NCBI GenBank assembly: GCA_009937205.1
Contig: JAACCR010000121.1
Location: forward strand, 1 to 33,991
Length of the DNA stretch: 33,991 bases
Origin: Methanobacteriota archaeon
GTDB taxonomy: Archaea; Thermoplasmatota; Poseidoniia; Poseidoniales; Poseidoniaceae
Direction of reading: 5' to 3'
Below the pieces are notes generated by a model. The model did not search any database. It saw only the letters and a program-made list of their open reading frames with translations, and had not been told where the DNA came from. How positions within the stretch are numbered: the first letter of the stretch is position 1; every line of letters starts with the position of its first letter. The position numbers were made by a program, and so were the translations under genes. Of this stretch, positions 1-6,374 are shown piece by piece.

Positions 1-1550
1 ATTAATTGCCATGGTTCCGGGTCGTTGTTGACCATTCCCCAATGTTGCCAAATGTAATCACAAGAGGCATCCAACCCATCCACTATTAGATTGACAGTAT
101 CGTTAAATTCACTAAATGTGTTGGGTTGGCTTGCATTTTCATCGACATACCGAGAAAGTAAGATGCCTATTTGAGAACCATTTTCAGATTTTCCAGCTAG
201 AATACTAAACTCGTTTGAATCAATAGAATCTGAAGGAAAACCTCCTTCGTTTTGTAACCTGATAGGGGTATTAACAACCATTTCACCGTACACACTCCAT
301 GTGATCCCAGGTGGCTTAATCCGCCCATTTTCCTCCCAAAAGAAACTTCTCGCTGCGAAGAAATGTGCCATCCTTAAGGTACTCACATCATAGGATGAAT
401 TTCCTTCATTTCCTTCCCATAGATCATTGTAGATTGTTAAAACACTGGTCAAATAGGCTTGACTAGCAGGACTTTGGGCATAAACTGGAATATTTCGATT
501 CCATTCTGTAATGTAAACAGGGGTGTTTTCTGAATAGCCATATTGTGCTAAAAACACTCCGAGTGACTCAGTTTCGTGAGTGAAAAAATAGGTTGTTTGA
601 GAGGGGTTTACCCTGTACAAATGAACATAAACGGCATCTATAGGTACATTGTTTTGTTGAGCCAATTCCATAAACCTATGAGAAAATCCATCATCTCCAT
701 CTCCTAATGTAATGGCAGCGACAACATCAATTTCATCACCAAATTCATTGGTAACCGCTGAGTTTACTGCATGATAGAGTTCATAATATTCATCCGCAGT
801 ACCGCTCCACCAATCGGACAAATACGGTTCATTCCAAACTTCAACCACATCAAAACTATCATAATAAAATCCATCATTCCAACCTTGTCGATAATGCTTC
901 AATACTTGGACTGCCGCTTGTGCAAAGACTGTGAAATTGTCGGGTGGACTACGCCAATCAGAACAATCTTGGTAGGCTGGGAATGCTTTAGAGTAGCCCA
1001 TTCGCCAATAGACGCTCGTATGAGTGGTTGCCATCGTAGCTTGAACTCTCTGGTCAGTTTCAGTGAAGTCATAGTTTGAAAGATTAAGGGGATCATATCC
1101 CTCATAAATCGGCACTCCATTTTCGTCAGCGTGTATCCATATCCGGTTCATATCTCCAGGGCCTTCGCCATGTGTACGAGAAGATGGAATTTGCATTTCG
1201 TTATATTCTTCGGTATAATTAGAACCGTACCAAATCTGTTGGCAATCCTCTATTTCCCAGGCATTTCTAATCAGCGGACCATTATTAACACCGTGAATTG
1301 GTGCAATCTTACCGTATTCTTCAGCGAAATGTATCGTTGCATTTAGATCTGCAGAAGGGGTGATGATATATTCGCAAGAAGAGTCATCACTATTCGCTTC
1401 AGGATCGAAGTTGGTTGCATCACTATCCATGCAACCAAAGATTTCGCTAATACCTCCACCACCACCATCGTCTGTACCGCCACCATTACCAAAACAGCCT
1501 GGTAACACAAACATGATTGCGAATAAATAAGCGTAAATTGCTTTGTTCAC
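1..1550 (-). CDS. Secreted GH39-like glycoside hydrolase lipoprotein (3' end outside window)
   Basis: My own minus-strand translation gives an uninterrupted frame from a GTG at 1550 to the window edge (516 codons). The ORF track omits it because no stop lies in the window. The N-terminus has a hydrophobic stretch and a lipobox-like VLPGC (Cys19), then a Gly/Asp-rich linker, so an externally anchored lipoprotein is likely. Residues about 38-60 carry a motif of the form GCxDxxAxNFDPxAxxDDSSC, seen in many exported marine proteins. The remainder resembles GH39 enzymes (beta-xylosidase and relatives): GVNNGPL near 86-92, the acid/base candidate in VVEVWNEP (Glu240) followed by EYYELY, YVHLYR near 307, and the nucleophile candidate in YITEWN (Glu348). 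GH39 enzymes are retaining glycosidases. The substrate cannot be read from sequence, and a neighbouring TIM-barrel family is possible. Confidence 0.8.
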   Translation of the reverse strand, partial: MNKAIYAYLFAIMFVLPGCFGNGGGTDDGGGGGISEIFGCMDSDATNFDPEANSDDSSCEYIITPSADLNATIHFAEEYGKIAPIHGVNNGPLIRNAWEIEDCQQIWYGSNYTEEYNEMQIPSSRTHGEGPGDMNRIWIHADENGVPIYEGYDPLNLSNYDFTETDQRVQATMATTHTSVYWRMGYSKAFPAYQDCSDWRSPPDNFTVFAQAAVQVLKHYRQGWNDGFYYDSFDVVEVWNEPYLSDWWSGTADEYYELYHAVNSAVTNEFGDEIDVVAAITLGDGDDGFSHRFMELAQQNNVPIDAVYVHLYRVNPSQTTYFFTHETESLGVFLAQYGYSENTPVYITEWNRNIPVYAQSPASQAYLTSVLTIYNDLWEGNEGNSSYDVSTLRMAHFFAARSFFWEENGRIKPPGITWSVYGEMVVNTPIRLQNEGGFPSDSIDSNEFSILAGKSENGSQIGILLSRYVDENASQPNTFSEFNDTVNLIVDGLDASCDYIWQHWGMVNNDPEPWQL

Positions 1551-1633
1551 AATGCTTCTATGAAAGTCAATCTAATGAATGCTTGTAGTTAACAGATACA
1601 ATGCAGTGTGGTTTAGTATCAATTGTTATGTTG

Positions 1634-1649
1634 GGTTGATCGATTAACC
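1634..1649. repeat. Near-perfect 16-bp palindrome
   Basis: GGTTGATCGATTAACC is palindromic except for one mismatched pair. It lies about 85 bases upstream of the glycosidase GTG. A dimeric regulator could bind such a site, but nothing else here supports that. Confidence 0.4.
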
Positions 1650-1786
1650 AGTTTGAATGAAAAATATGTGATTGTGAAGGGTAGCGATGAATAGAGCCCA
1701 CTGAAAGCCCTTGCAAACACTAATTTTGAACACATGGGTTTGAGCATAGCCCCTTGTAAATATATGTAAACACTTTGATTTTTCAG

Positions 1787-1972
1787 TTAATGCATTGGTA
1801 TAAACACAAATACTACAATAAAAATACAAAGTATTCCAATGATAGTATTGAAAATCATTCCAATTGTTGATTTCGAATTTGATTGGCCTATAGACAATTC
1901 CCAATCTGATTTGCCTTTGGAGTATGAAGCATCCAAGAAGCAAGCGGGCTCAATTAAGGAGTTAGTGCACAA
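1787..1972 (-). CDS. Possible small single-pass membrane protein
   Basis: This 61-codon frame begins with TTG and is not recognised. Its C-terminal third is a strong hydrophobic segment (about residues 38-58) ending in a short basic tail, after a polar Ser/Lys-rich N-terminal half. It follows ubiA on the same strand with about 47 bases between. Against it are the rare start codon, weak ribosome binding signal and AT-rich composition that favours chance hydrophobic frames. Confidence 0.2.
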   Translation of the reverse strand: MCTNSLIEPACFLDASYSKGKSDWELSIGQSNSKSTIGMIFNTIIGILCIFIVVFVFIPMH

Positions 1973-2001
1973 TACCCTTTGCTAATCCTAGCATTCCAGA
2001 T

Positions 2002-2016
2002 ATCCGAATTTCGGAT
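2002..2016 (-). terminator. Inverted repeat just after ubiA stop
   Basis: ATCCGAATTTCGGAT is a perfect 7-bp inverted repeat around one base, starting four bases after the ubiA stop. It could fold in the 3' end of the ubiD-ubiA transcript. No long U tract follows, so a terminator role is only a suggestion. Confidence 0.35.
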
Positions 2017-2019
2017 TAA

Positions 2020-2934
2020 TCAATCTAACATCATCGGTCCTGGTGTTGGGTCCATTGCCAAAACCGCTATGAGAAGAACCCATCCTGTGAGCATTGATAT
2101 TCTGAATAGTGTTGTTTGGAAGTCGGCCAATTTAGCATGCCTCAATATCACAATAATATTGAGAATAGCCATTAATCCTGCAGCTAATAAGAACCAGGCT
2201 TCATCCATGGGATTGGCTATTGCAAAACAAGCAAACCAAAGTAGAGTCATTTGAATAGAGGTTCTTGTTGTAGCGATTTCACCGAATTTAGAAGGAAATG
2301 AATGAATACCATTTTCTTTATCACTTTCAACATCCATTCTGGCATAATTAATGTCAAAGGCGGCAATCCAAAACATCACTCCTAGGGAAATGAAGAAGAT
2401 TGTTGGATACCACATTAATTCGCTAAATCCATCGTGCATTCCAGTGATTGCTGCCCATCCATGTACGTCAGCAGCAACGGCAACCCAAGCACCTGCAGGG
2501 GCTAATCCAAGGCAAAGACCCAACCATATGTGGCAAAGCCAAGTGTATCTCTTCATGTATGGGTAGATGATGAAGACGAGTACTGGTAACCAACTCATCA
2601 TCAATGCTACATGATTGAGTTGCCAGGCAGAGAAGACTAGCATTCCGAGGAAAATTGCACACAGGGTCCAAGCAGTATTCATCGTCATTGAACCAGATGC
2701 AAGGTGTCTACCAGCAGTACGTGGATTTTCCGCATCAATGTCTTTATCGATGATACGATTCAATGCCATCGCAAGACCTCTTGCACCAATCGCTGCGATT
2801 AGAATCCAGACCAAATCAAGCCCAGGAGGGATGTTGAACTGGGCCAGGGCGATGAAATAGCCGATGAGAACGAAAGGGAGGGAGAATAAGGTATGTTCAA
2901 TTTTTACAAAACTTGCTACTTGTTTAAGATCCAT
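2020..2934 (-). CDS. ubiA: UbiA-family aromatic prenyltransferase (menaquinone-type)
   Basis: This integral membrane prenyltransferase transfers a polyprenyl chain to an aromatic ring. It has 304 residues, normal for UbiA, with about eight hydrophobic helices. Both Asp-rich motifs that bind prenyl diphosphate through Mg2+ are intact: NRIIDKDID (Asn59, Asp63, Asp67) and DINYARMDVESD (Asp194, Asp201, Asp205). The ATG directly follows the ubiD stop (TAA then ATG), and a GGGAG ribosome site lies in the end of ubiD, so the two genes are surely cotranscribed. Pairing with a UbiD decarboxylase suggests late quinone synthesis, as for MqnP with MqnL in the futalosine pathway. That assignment is inference; digeranylgeranylglyceryl phosphate synthase is a less likely alternative. 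Confidence 0.88.
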   Translation of the reverse strand: MDLKQVASFVKIEHTLFSLPFVLIGYFIALAQFNIPPGLDLVWILIAAIGARGLAMALNRIIDKDIDAENPRTAGRHLASGSMTMNTAWTLCAIFLGMLVFSAWQLNHVALMMSWLPVLVFIIYPYMKRYTWLCHIWLGLCLGLAPAGAWVAVAADVHGWAAITGMHDGFSELMWYPTIFFISLGVMFWIAAFDINYARMDVESDKENGIHSFPSKFGEIATTRTSIQMTLLWFACFAIANPMDEAWFLLAAGLMAILNIIVILRHAKLADFQTTLFRISMLTGWVLLIAVLAMDPTPGPMMLD

Positions 2935-4965
2935 TTACTCATCTCCCTTTGAAATTACTGAATCGTGAAAAGTAAGATGCTGAGGCCAACTATAGTCTGC
3001 TAATTCTGGATGTGAAGCAACCTTCTGTAATGTTTCTTCATCGTGTAGTGTAATTGCAGGCCAGCGACGTGTTCCATACGCTTTGCTTGGAATCGGAGTT
3101 GTAGCATTCCAGCACAATCTAGATTTGTTTTCATCAAAGGTTAATCCTCTTTCAACATCAAATCTGCAAGTAAGTTGCCAAAGCAATCTCTTTTTTGCCC
3201 CAGCAACATGCAAATCTAGGTCATCATCGGTGATAAATAACCAACGAAGTGCATTTTTGTTGTCCAATTGCCAAATTGAATTTCGCAATTGAATAATCTG
3301 CTCTCTTCTGGCTAATTCTTGTGAGTCTAGAAGAGCGTTTTCTTCATCATTCAGTTGTGAAGGGTCACAACCTGTTTTGACATCCGGTCTTCCCGCAATA
3401 GATGTGCTAACGATCAACATCGAATCTCGTAGCATCCTCGCATCGCTTACTAAATCAAGTTGCAATACTTGTCTGATAAATTTAGGTATGTCCTCAGGCT
3501 TTTCCGCAGGATATTGCGATGCTAATTCAGTGCCAGCATAGCGTCTCCACTTAGGGGTGTGCTGAGGGAATGAACCTTCCAAAGGTTCGTTATCAGTACG
3601 TGGGTCAGCCTTAGCCAAAGTGGTAGCATCAATGATTAATTTATCATGTACATTTTCGTAATTGCTCGCAGCTTCTAGTGCATCAGCAACTTGTCCAGGT
3701 AGGACTATTATGTCGGTAGCAGGGTCTACTTTGTCATTTAGACAATCCAGCAGTGCTTCCAAATCTCTTGGGTCTTGATTCTCATCGATTGTAATTATAG
3801 ATTTTAGGAACATCATTTGTCCAGCGCCCAATAAACCGAGAGCGGTCTTTCTCGCTTGTCTCGGATATCTCTGCTTACTGGCAACGATAGCAAGATTATG
3901 GAAACCGGTCTCCATTGGTAGATGGACACTACTAACATCTCGATGTTGGAACTTCAACACAGGAGAAAATTGACGGCCAATAGCTTCGCCCAAATATCCA
4001 TCTTCCATCGGAGGAAGGCCAACGATTGTTGCAGGTAATACCGCATCCTTTCTTGCAGTGATTGCAGTAACGTGTAGGACAGGGTATTGTCCAGTTAAAG
4101 AATAGAATCCGAAATGGTCACCAAATGGCCCTTCTGTACGAGTTTCACTAGGAATGCAATATCCTTCTATGACTATATCAGCATTAGCAGGAACCATCAA
4201 ATCTTGAGTTAGTGCTTTGGTTATTGCTAGTGATTTTCGTCCGAGAATTCCAGCGAATTGGTACTCGGATAAATTGTCAGGTAAAGGGGAAATCGCTGAA
4301 AAGATTAGTTCAGGAGGTCCTCCAATACAAATCGCCACCGGCATCTTCGCATCTTTTCCAAGCATGGCGGCGTGGTCTGCCCCATGCTTGTGAATTTGCC
4401 AATGTAAGCCTATTTCTTTTGGACCGAATACTTGGGCACGATACATACCCATATTGTGTTCTCCAGTTTTAGGATTTTTTGTTATTACTAGGGGCAGAGT
4501 GACGAAGCTCCCTCCGTCTAAGGGCCATGTTTTTGGAATCGGTAATTTTGTTAAATCAAGTGGTAACTTAACGCGTTGACAAGCCCCCGTTCGCTTTTTC
4601 TTTGGCGGCATTGCCATTGCGTCTTTGAGTAGTGGCAATGCTTTCCATGGCTTTTTGAGAAATAATCCAATATCTGGTTTCATCATAGCAACGATCCTCT
4701 GGCCGATTTCATCCTCTTGGCTAACTCCAAGTGCTTGCATTGTTCTTTGCTCGCCTCCGAATAAATTCATCACCAGTGGGATCTTAGAAATTGAACCATC
4801 GGCTAATCTTGGTTGGGAAAAGAGTACTGCAGGGCCATTATTTCTTACTAATAATTCTGCACTAGCGCCCGCTTCATACTCACCATCGACGGGGCGGTCT
4901 ATGTGGAGTAACTCTCCTTGAGACTTGAGATGGTCAAGCCATCGCCCCATCGTTACCCACGCCAT
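2935..4965 (-). CDS. ubiD: UbiD-family prenylated-FMN decarboxylase
   Basis: This predicted (de)carboxylase uses prenylated FMN. The prFMN-binding segment appears as NMGMYRAQVFG, and the catalytic Glu-Arg-Glu region as SETRTEGPFGDHFGFYS. With the start chosen here it has 676 residues, well above the usual 490 or so. The excess is mainly a C-terminal extension (last 100-150 residues) containing SKAYGTRRWP, whose role I cannot tell. The ORF track begins at 5004, but ATG 4965 is preferred: a TATA-like box near 5016-5024 would put the transcript start near 4990, downstream of the longer start. ATG 4950 (MGRWLDHLKSQGEL) also fits family N-termini. It is coupled to ubiA. A likely job is removing the aromatic carboxylate in menaquinone synthesis, though UbiD enzymes act on many aromatic acids. 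Confidence 0.85.
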   Translation of the reverse strand: MAWVTMGRWLDHLKSQGELLHIDRPVDGEYEAGASAELLVRNNGPAVLFSQPRLADGSISKIPLVMNLFGGEQRTMQALGVSQEDEIGQRIVAMMKPDIGLFLKKPWKALPLLKDAMAMPPKKKRTGACQRVKLPLDLTKLPIPKTWPLDGGSFVTLPLVITKNPKTGEHNMGMYRAQVFGPKEIGLHWQIHKHGADHAAMLGKDAKMPVAICIGGPPELIFSAISPLPDNLSEYQFAGILGRKSLAITKALTQDLMVPANADIVIEGYCIPSETRTEGPFGDHFGFYSLTGQYPVLHVTAITARKDAVLPATIVGLPPMEDGYLGEAIGRQFSPVLKFQHRDVSSVHLPMETGFHNLAIVASKQRYPRQARKTALGLLGAGQMMFLKSIITIDENQDPRDLEALLDCLNDKVDPATDIIVLPGQVADALEAASNYENVHDKLIIDATTLAKADPRTDNEPLEGSFPQHTPKWRRYAGTELASQYPAEKPEDIPKFIRQVLQLDLVSDARMLRDSMLIVSTSIAGRPDVKTGCDPSQLNDEENALLDSQELARREQIIQLRNSIWQLDNKNALRWLFITDDDLDLHVAGAKKRLLWQLTCRFDVERGLTFDENKSRLCWNATTPIPSKAYGTRRWPAITLHDEETLQKVASHPELADYSWPQHLTFHDSVISKGDE

Positions 4966-4966
4966 A

Positions 4967-4983
4967 ACTCCCCTACGGGGAGT
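4967..4983 (-). promoter_or_regulatory. GC-rich inverted repeat at ubiD start
   Basis: ACTCCCC TAC GGGGAGT is a perfect 7-bp stem with a 3-base loop, ending one base before the chosen ubiD ATG. On the transcript its 3' arm (GGGGAG) would be the Shine-Dalgarno-like element, so folding could hide the ribosome site. It may equally be an operator. Confidence 0.5.
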
Positions 4984-5004
4984 GTTACCTTTCACTTCTC
5001 GCAT

Positions 5005-5095
5005 TGTTAGTTTTCATAAATATTCGATAATTTTACAACTTTTGCAACAAATAAAGACCGTTGGTTTCAAGGGCTGCCCTTTACAACCGAAGGCT
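5005..5095. promoter_or_regulatory. Divergent promoter region, ubiD-ubiA / geranylgeranyl reductase
   Basis: This AT-rich gap separates the divergent genes. ATAAATATT at 5016-5024 reads as a TATA-like box on both strands. It would start transcripts near 5046 rightward and 4990 leftward, each with a leader of a few tens of bases. Assignment is by position and base composition only. Confidence 0.45.
5069..5081 (+). promoter_or_regulatory. Palindrome in the reductase leader
   Basis: AAGGGCTGCCCTT is a perfect inverted repeat around one base, 14 bases before the reductase ATG. It resembles other G/C-rich repeats at gene starts in this window. Confidence 0.4.
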
Positions 5096-6334
5096 ATGGG
5101 CGACCAAGTGCGTGACTGCGATGTCCTCGTAATAGGCGCAGGTCCAGGGGGCGGTTCAGCAGCTCTTCATCTGAGAAGAGCAGGACTTTCAACAATAATT
5201 GTAGAGGCTGACCCGGAAGTAGGAACGCCAGTTCATTGTGGTGAGTGCCTTAGCCAAATGGCCGTCGATAATTTGGATTTAGAATTGCCAGATCATGTCA
5301 AAGCTCTGGATGTAAAAGGAATACGAATTATTTTCCCAGACGGAACAAAGAAACTTCTTTCTGAAACAGGATATGTTCTAGACAAGCATCTTTTTGAAAG
5401 ATGGTTAGTTCAAGAAGCATGTGATATCGGTGCAGAATTACTACTATCTCACAGGGTGACTTCAATGGAGAGAGTTTTCAATAGCGAAAATCAATTTACC
5501 AATTGGAAAATTGATGGAAGAGGAAATGAATTCCCAATTGAATGTCGCGCTGTAATAGACGCTTCTGGAGTGGCAGGTGCAGCTTCAAAAATACTTGATA
5601 TGAAGTCTGAAGTTGAAGTTATAGCAGGATTCCAATACGAAATGCTCGATGTGCCGAATGATGGCTATCTCGACTTTTACCTATGGCCGAAGTATTCTCC
5701 ACATGGTTATGTTTGGATGATTCCTAAAGAAGGTGGAAGGGCAAATGTTGGTTTGGTAACAACCGATAAGAAAGGTGCAATAAAATATCTAGAGGACTTT
5801 ATTCAAGACACATACTTAGTCGACAAGCCAAAAGTAAATCCTCCTTGGCGCAAAGACGGAATAAAAATCAAGCCATTTGGTGGAACAATCCCAATCTCTG
5901 GACCAAGAGAGATCACAGTTGACACAGGAGTCATCTTAGTTGGTGACGCTGCAGGTTTCACCTCTCCTTTGTTTGAGGGAGGCTCGCATCTTGCGCTTTG
6001 GTCTGGGCGAGAGGCTGCTCAGGTAATTACACAAGCAATTGCAGAGAACGACCTTTCTCAAAAGCGCTTAATGGTATATCAAAAGGCCTGGTTGAAGCGT
6101 TTCCCACCATATAATAAAATCCTCAAAGGTAAGACTGCATTGTATGACTTGACCGATGAAGAAATGTCGATTATGGCTCACTGTCTTCCAGAAGAACTAG
6201 GTAATATGTCTCCGTTACAGAAATTAGGAATTGGAATAAAAATATTGTTCAGAAAGCCAATACTGCTGACCAAGCGAGTAATTCCAGTTCTTCTCTCCTT
6301 TGGATATTCAAGGGCTAAGCACTTTGGCTGGTAA
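5096..6334 (+). CDS. Geranylgeranyl reductase family flavoprotein
   Basis: This predicted FAD-dependent reductase saturates double bonds in isoprenoid chains, either of archaeal membrane lipids or of a quinone side chain. The Rossmann motif VLVIGAGPGGG lies near residues 8-18. Family signatures follow: HCGECLS near 47, GYVWMIPKEGGRANVG, and the second FAD motif GDAAGFTSPLFEGG. The ATG at 5096 gives 412 residues, typical for the family; the ORF-track start at 4925 would add an unlikely N-terminus overlapping divergent ubiD. Its place between ubiD-ubiA and ccmF suggests menaquinone side-chain saturation, but reduction of archaeol lipids is equally consistent with the sequence. Confidence 0.88.
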   Translation: MGDQVRDCDVLVIGAGPGGGSAALHLRRAGLSTIIVEADPEVGTPVHCGECLSQMAVDNLDLELPDHVKALDVKGIRIIFPDGTKKLLSETGYVLDKHLFERWLVQEACDIGAELLLSHRVTSMERVFNSENQFTNWKIDGRGNEFPIECRAVIDASGVAGAASKILDMKSEVEVIAGFQYEMLDVPNDGYLDFYLWPKYSPHGYVWMIPKEGGRANVGLVTTDKKGAIKYLEDFIQDTYLVDKPKVNPPWRKDGIKIKPFGGTIPISGPREITVDTGVILVGDAAGFTSPLFEGGSHLALWSGREAAQVITQAIAENDLSQKRLMVYQKAWLKRFPPYNKILKGKTALYDLTDEEMSIMAHCLPEELGNMSPLQKLGIGIKILFRKPILLTKRVIPVLLSFGYSRAKHFGW

Positions 6335-6340
6335 TTCTCC

Positions 6341-6357
6341 AACACCCATTGTGGGTT
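6341..6357 (+). promoter_or_regulatory. Hairpin between reductase and ccmF
   Basis: AACACCCA TTG TGGGTT can fold into a short stem with a small bulge. It lies 17 bases before the ccmF ATG in a 40-base gap. It could attenuate, stabilise or weakly terminate the transcript; I cannot separate these. Confidence 0.3.
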
Positions 6358-6374
6358 GAGAATAAGAAAACGAC

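Larger units (their letters stand above)
1551..2019. other. Intergenic region between glycosidase and ubiA
   Basis: This is about 470 bases of AT-rich sequence with no convincing gene. It holds a near-palindrome at 1634-1649, a weak 61-codon reading frame at 1787-1972, and an inverted repeat just after the ubiA stop. It should contain the promoter of the leftward glycosidase gene, but I see no clear TATA box. No tRNA-like or riboswitch-like fold was recognised. Confidence 0.6.

Noticed and set aside
771-1346. Several plus- and minus-strand ORFs inside the glycosidase
   Set aside because: All are shadows of the long minus-strand frame, which carries recognisable catalytic motifs.
1644-1943. 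99-residue minus-strand ORF
   Set aside because: Composition is odd (Cys, Phe, His, Tyr rich), there is no family resemblance, and it overlaps another weak frame in AT-rich DNA.
4925-5095. N-terminal extension of the geranylgeranyl reductase ORF
   Set aside because: It would cover the divergent promoter and ubiD start, and the Rossmann fold begins just after ATG 5096.
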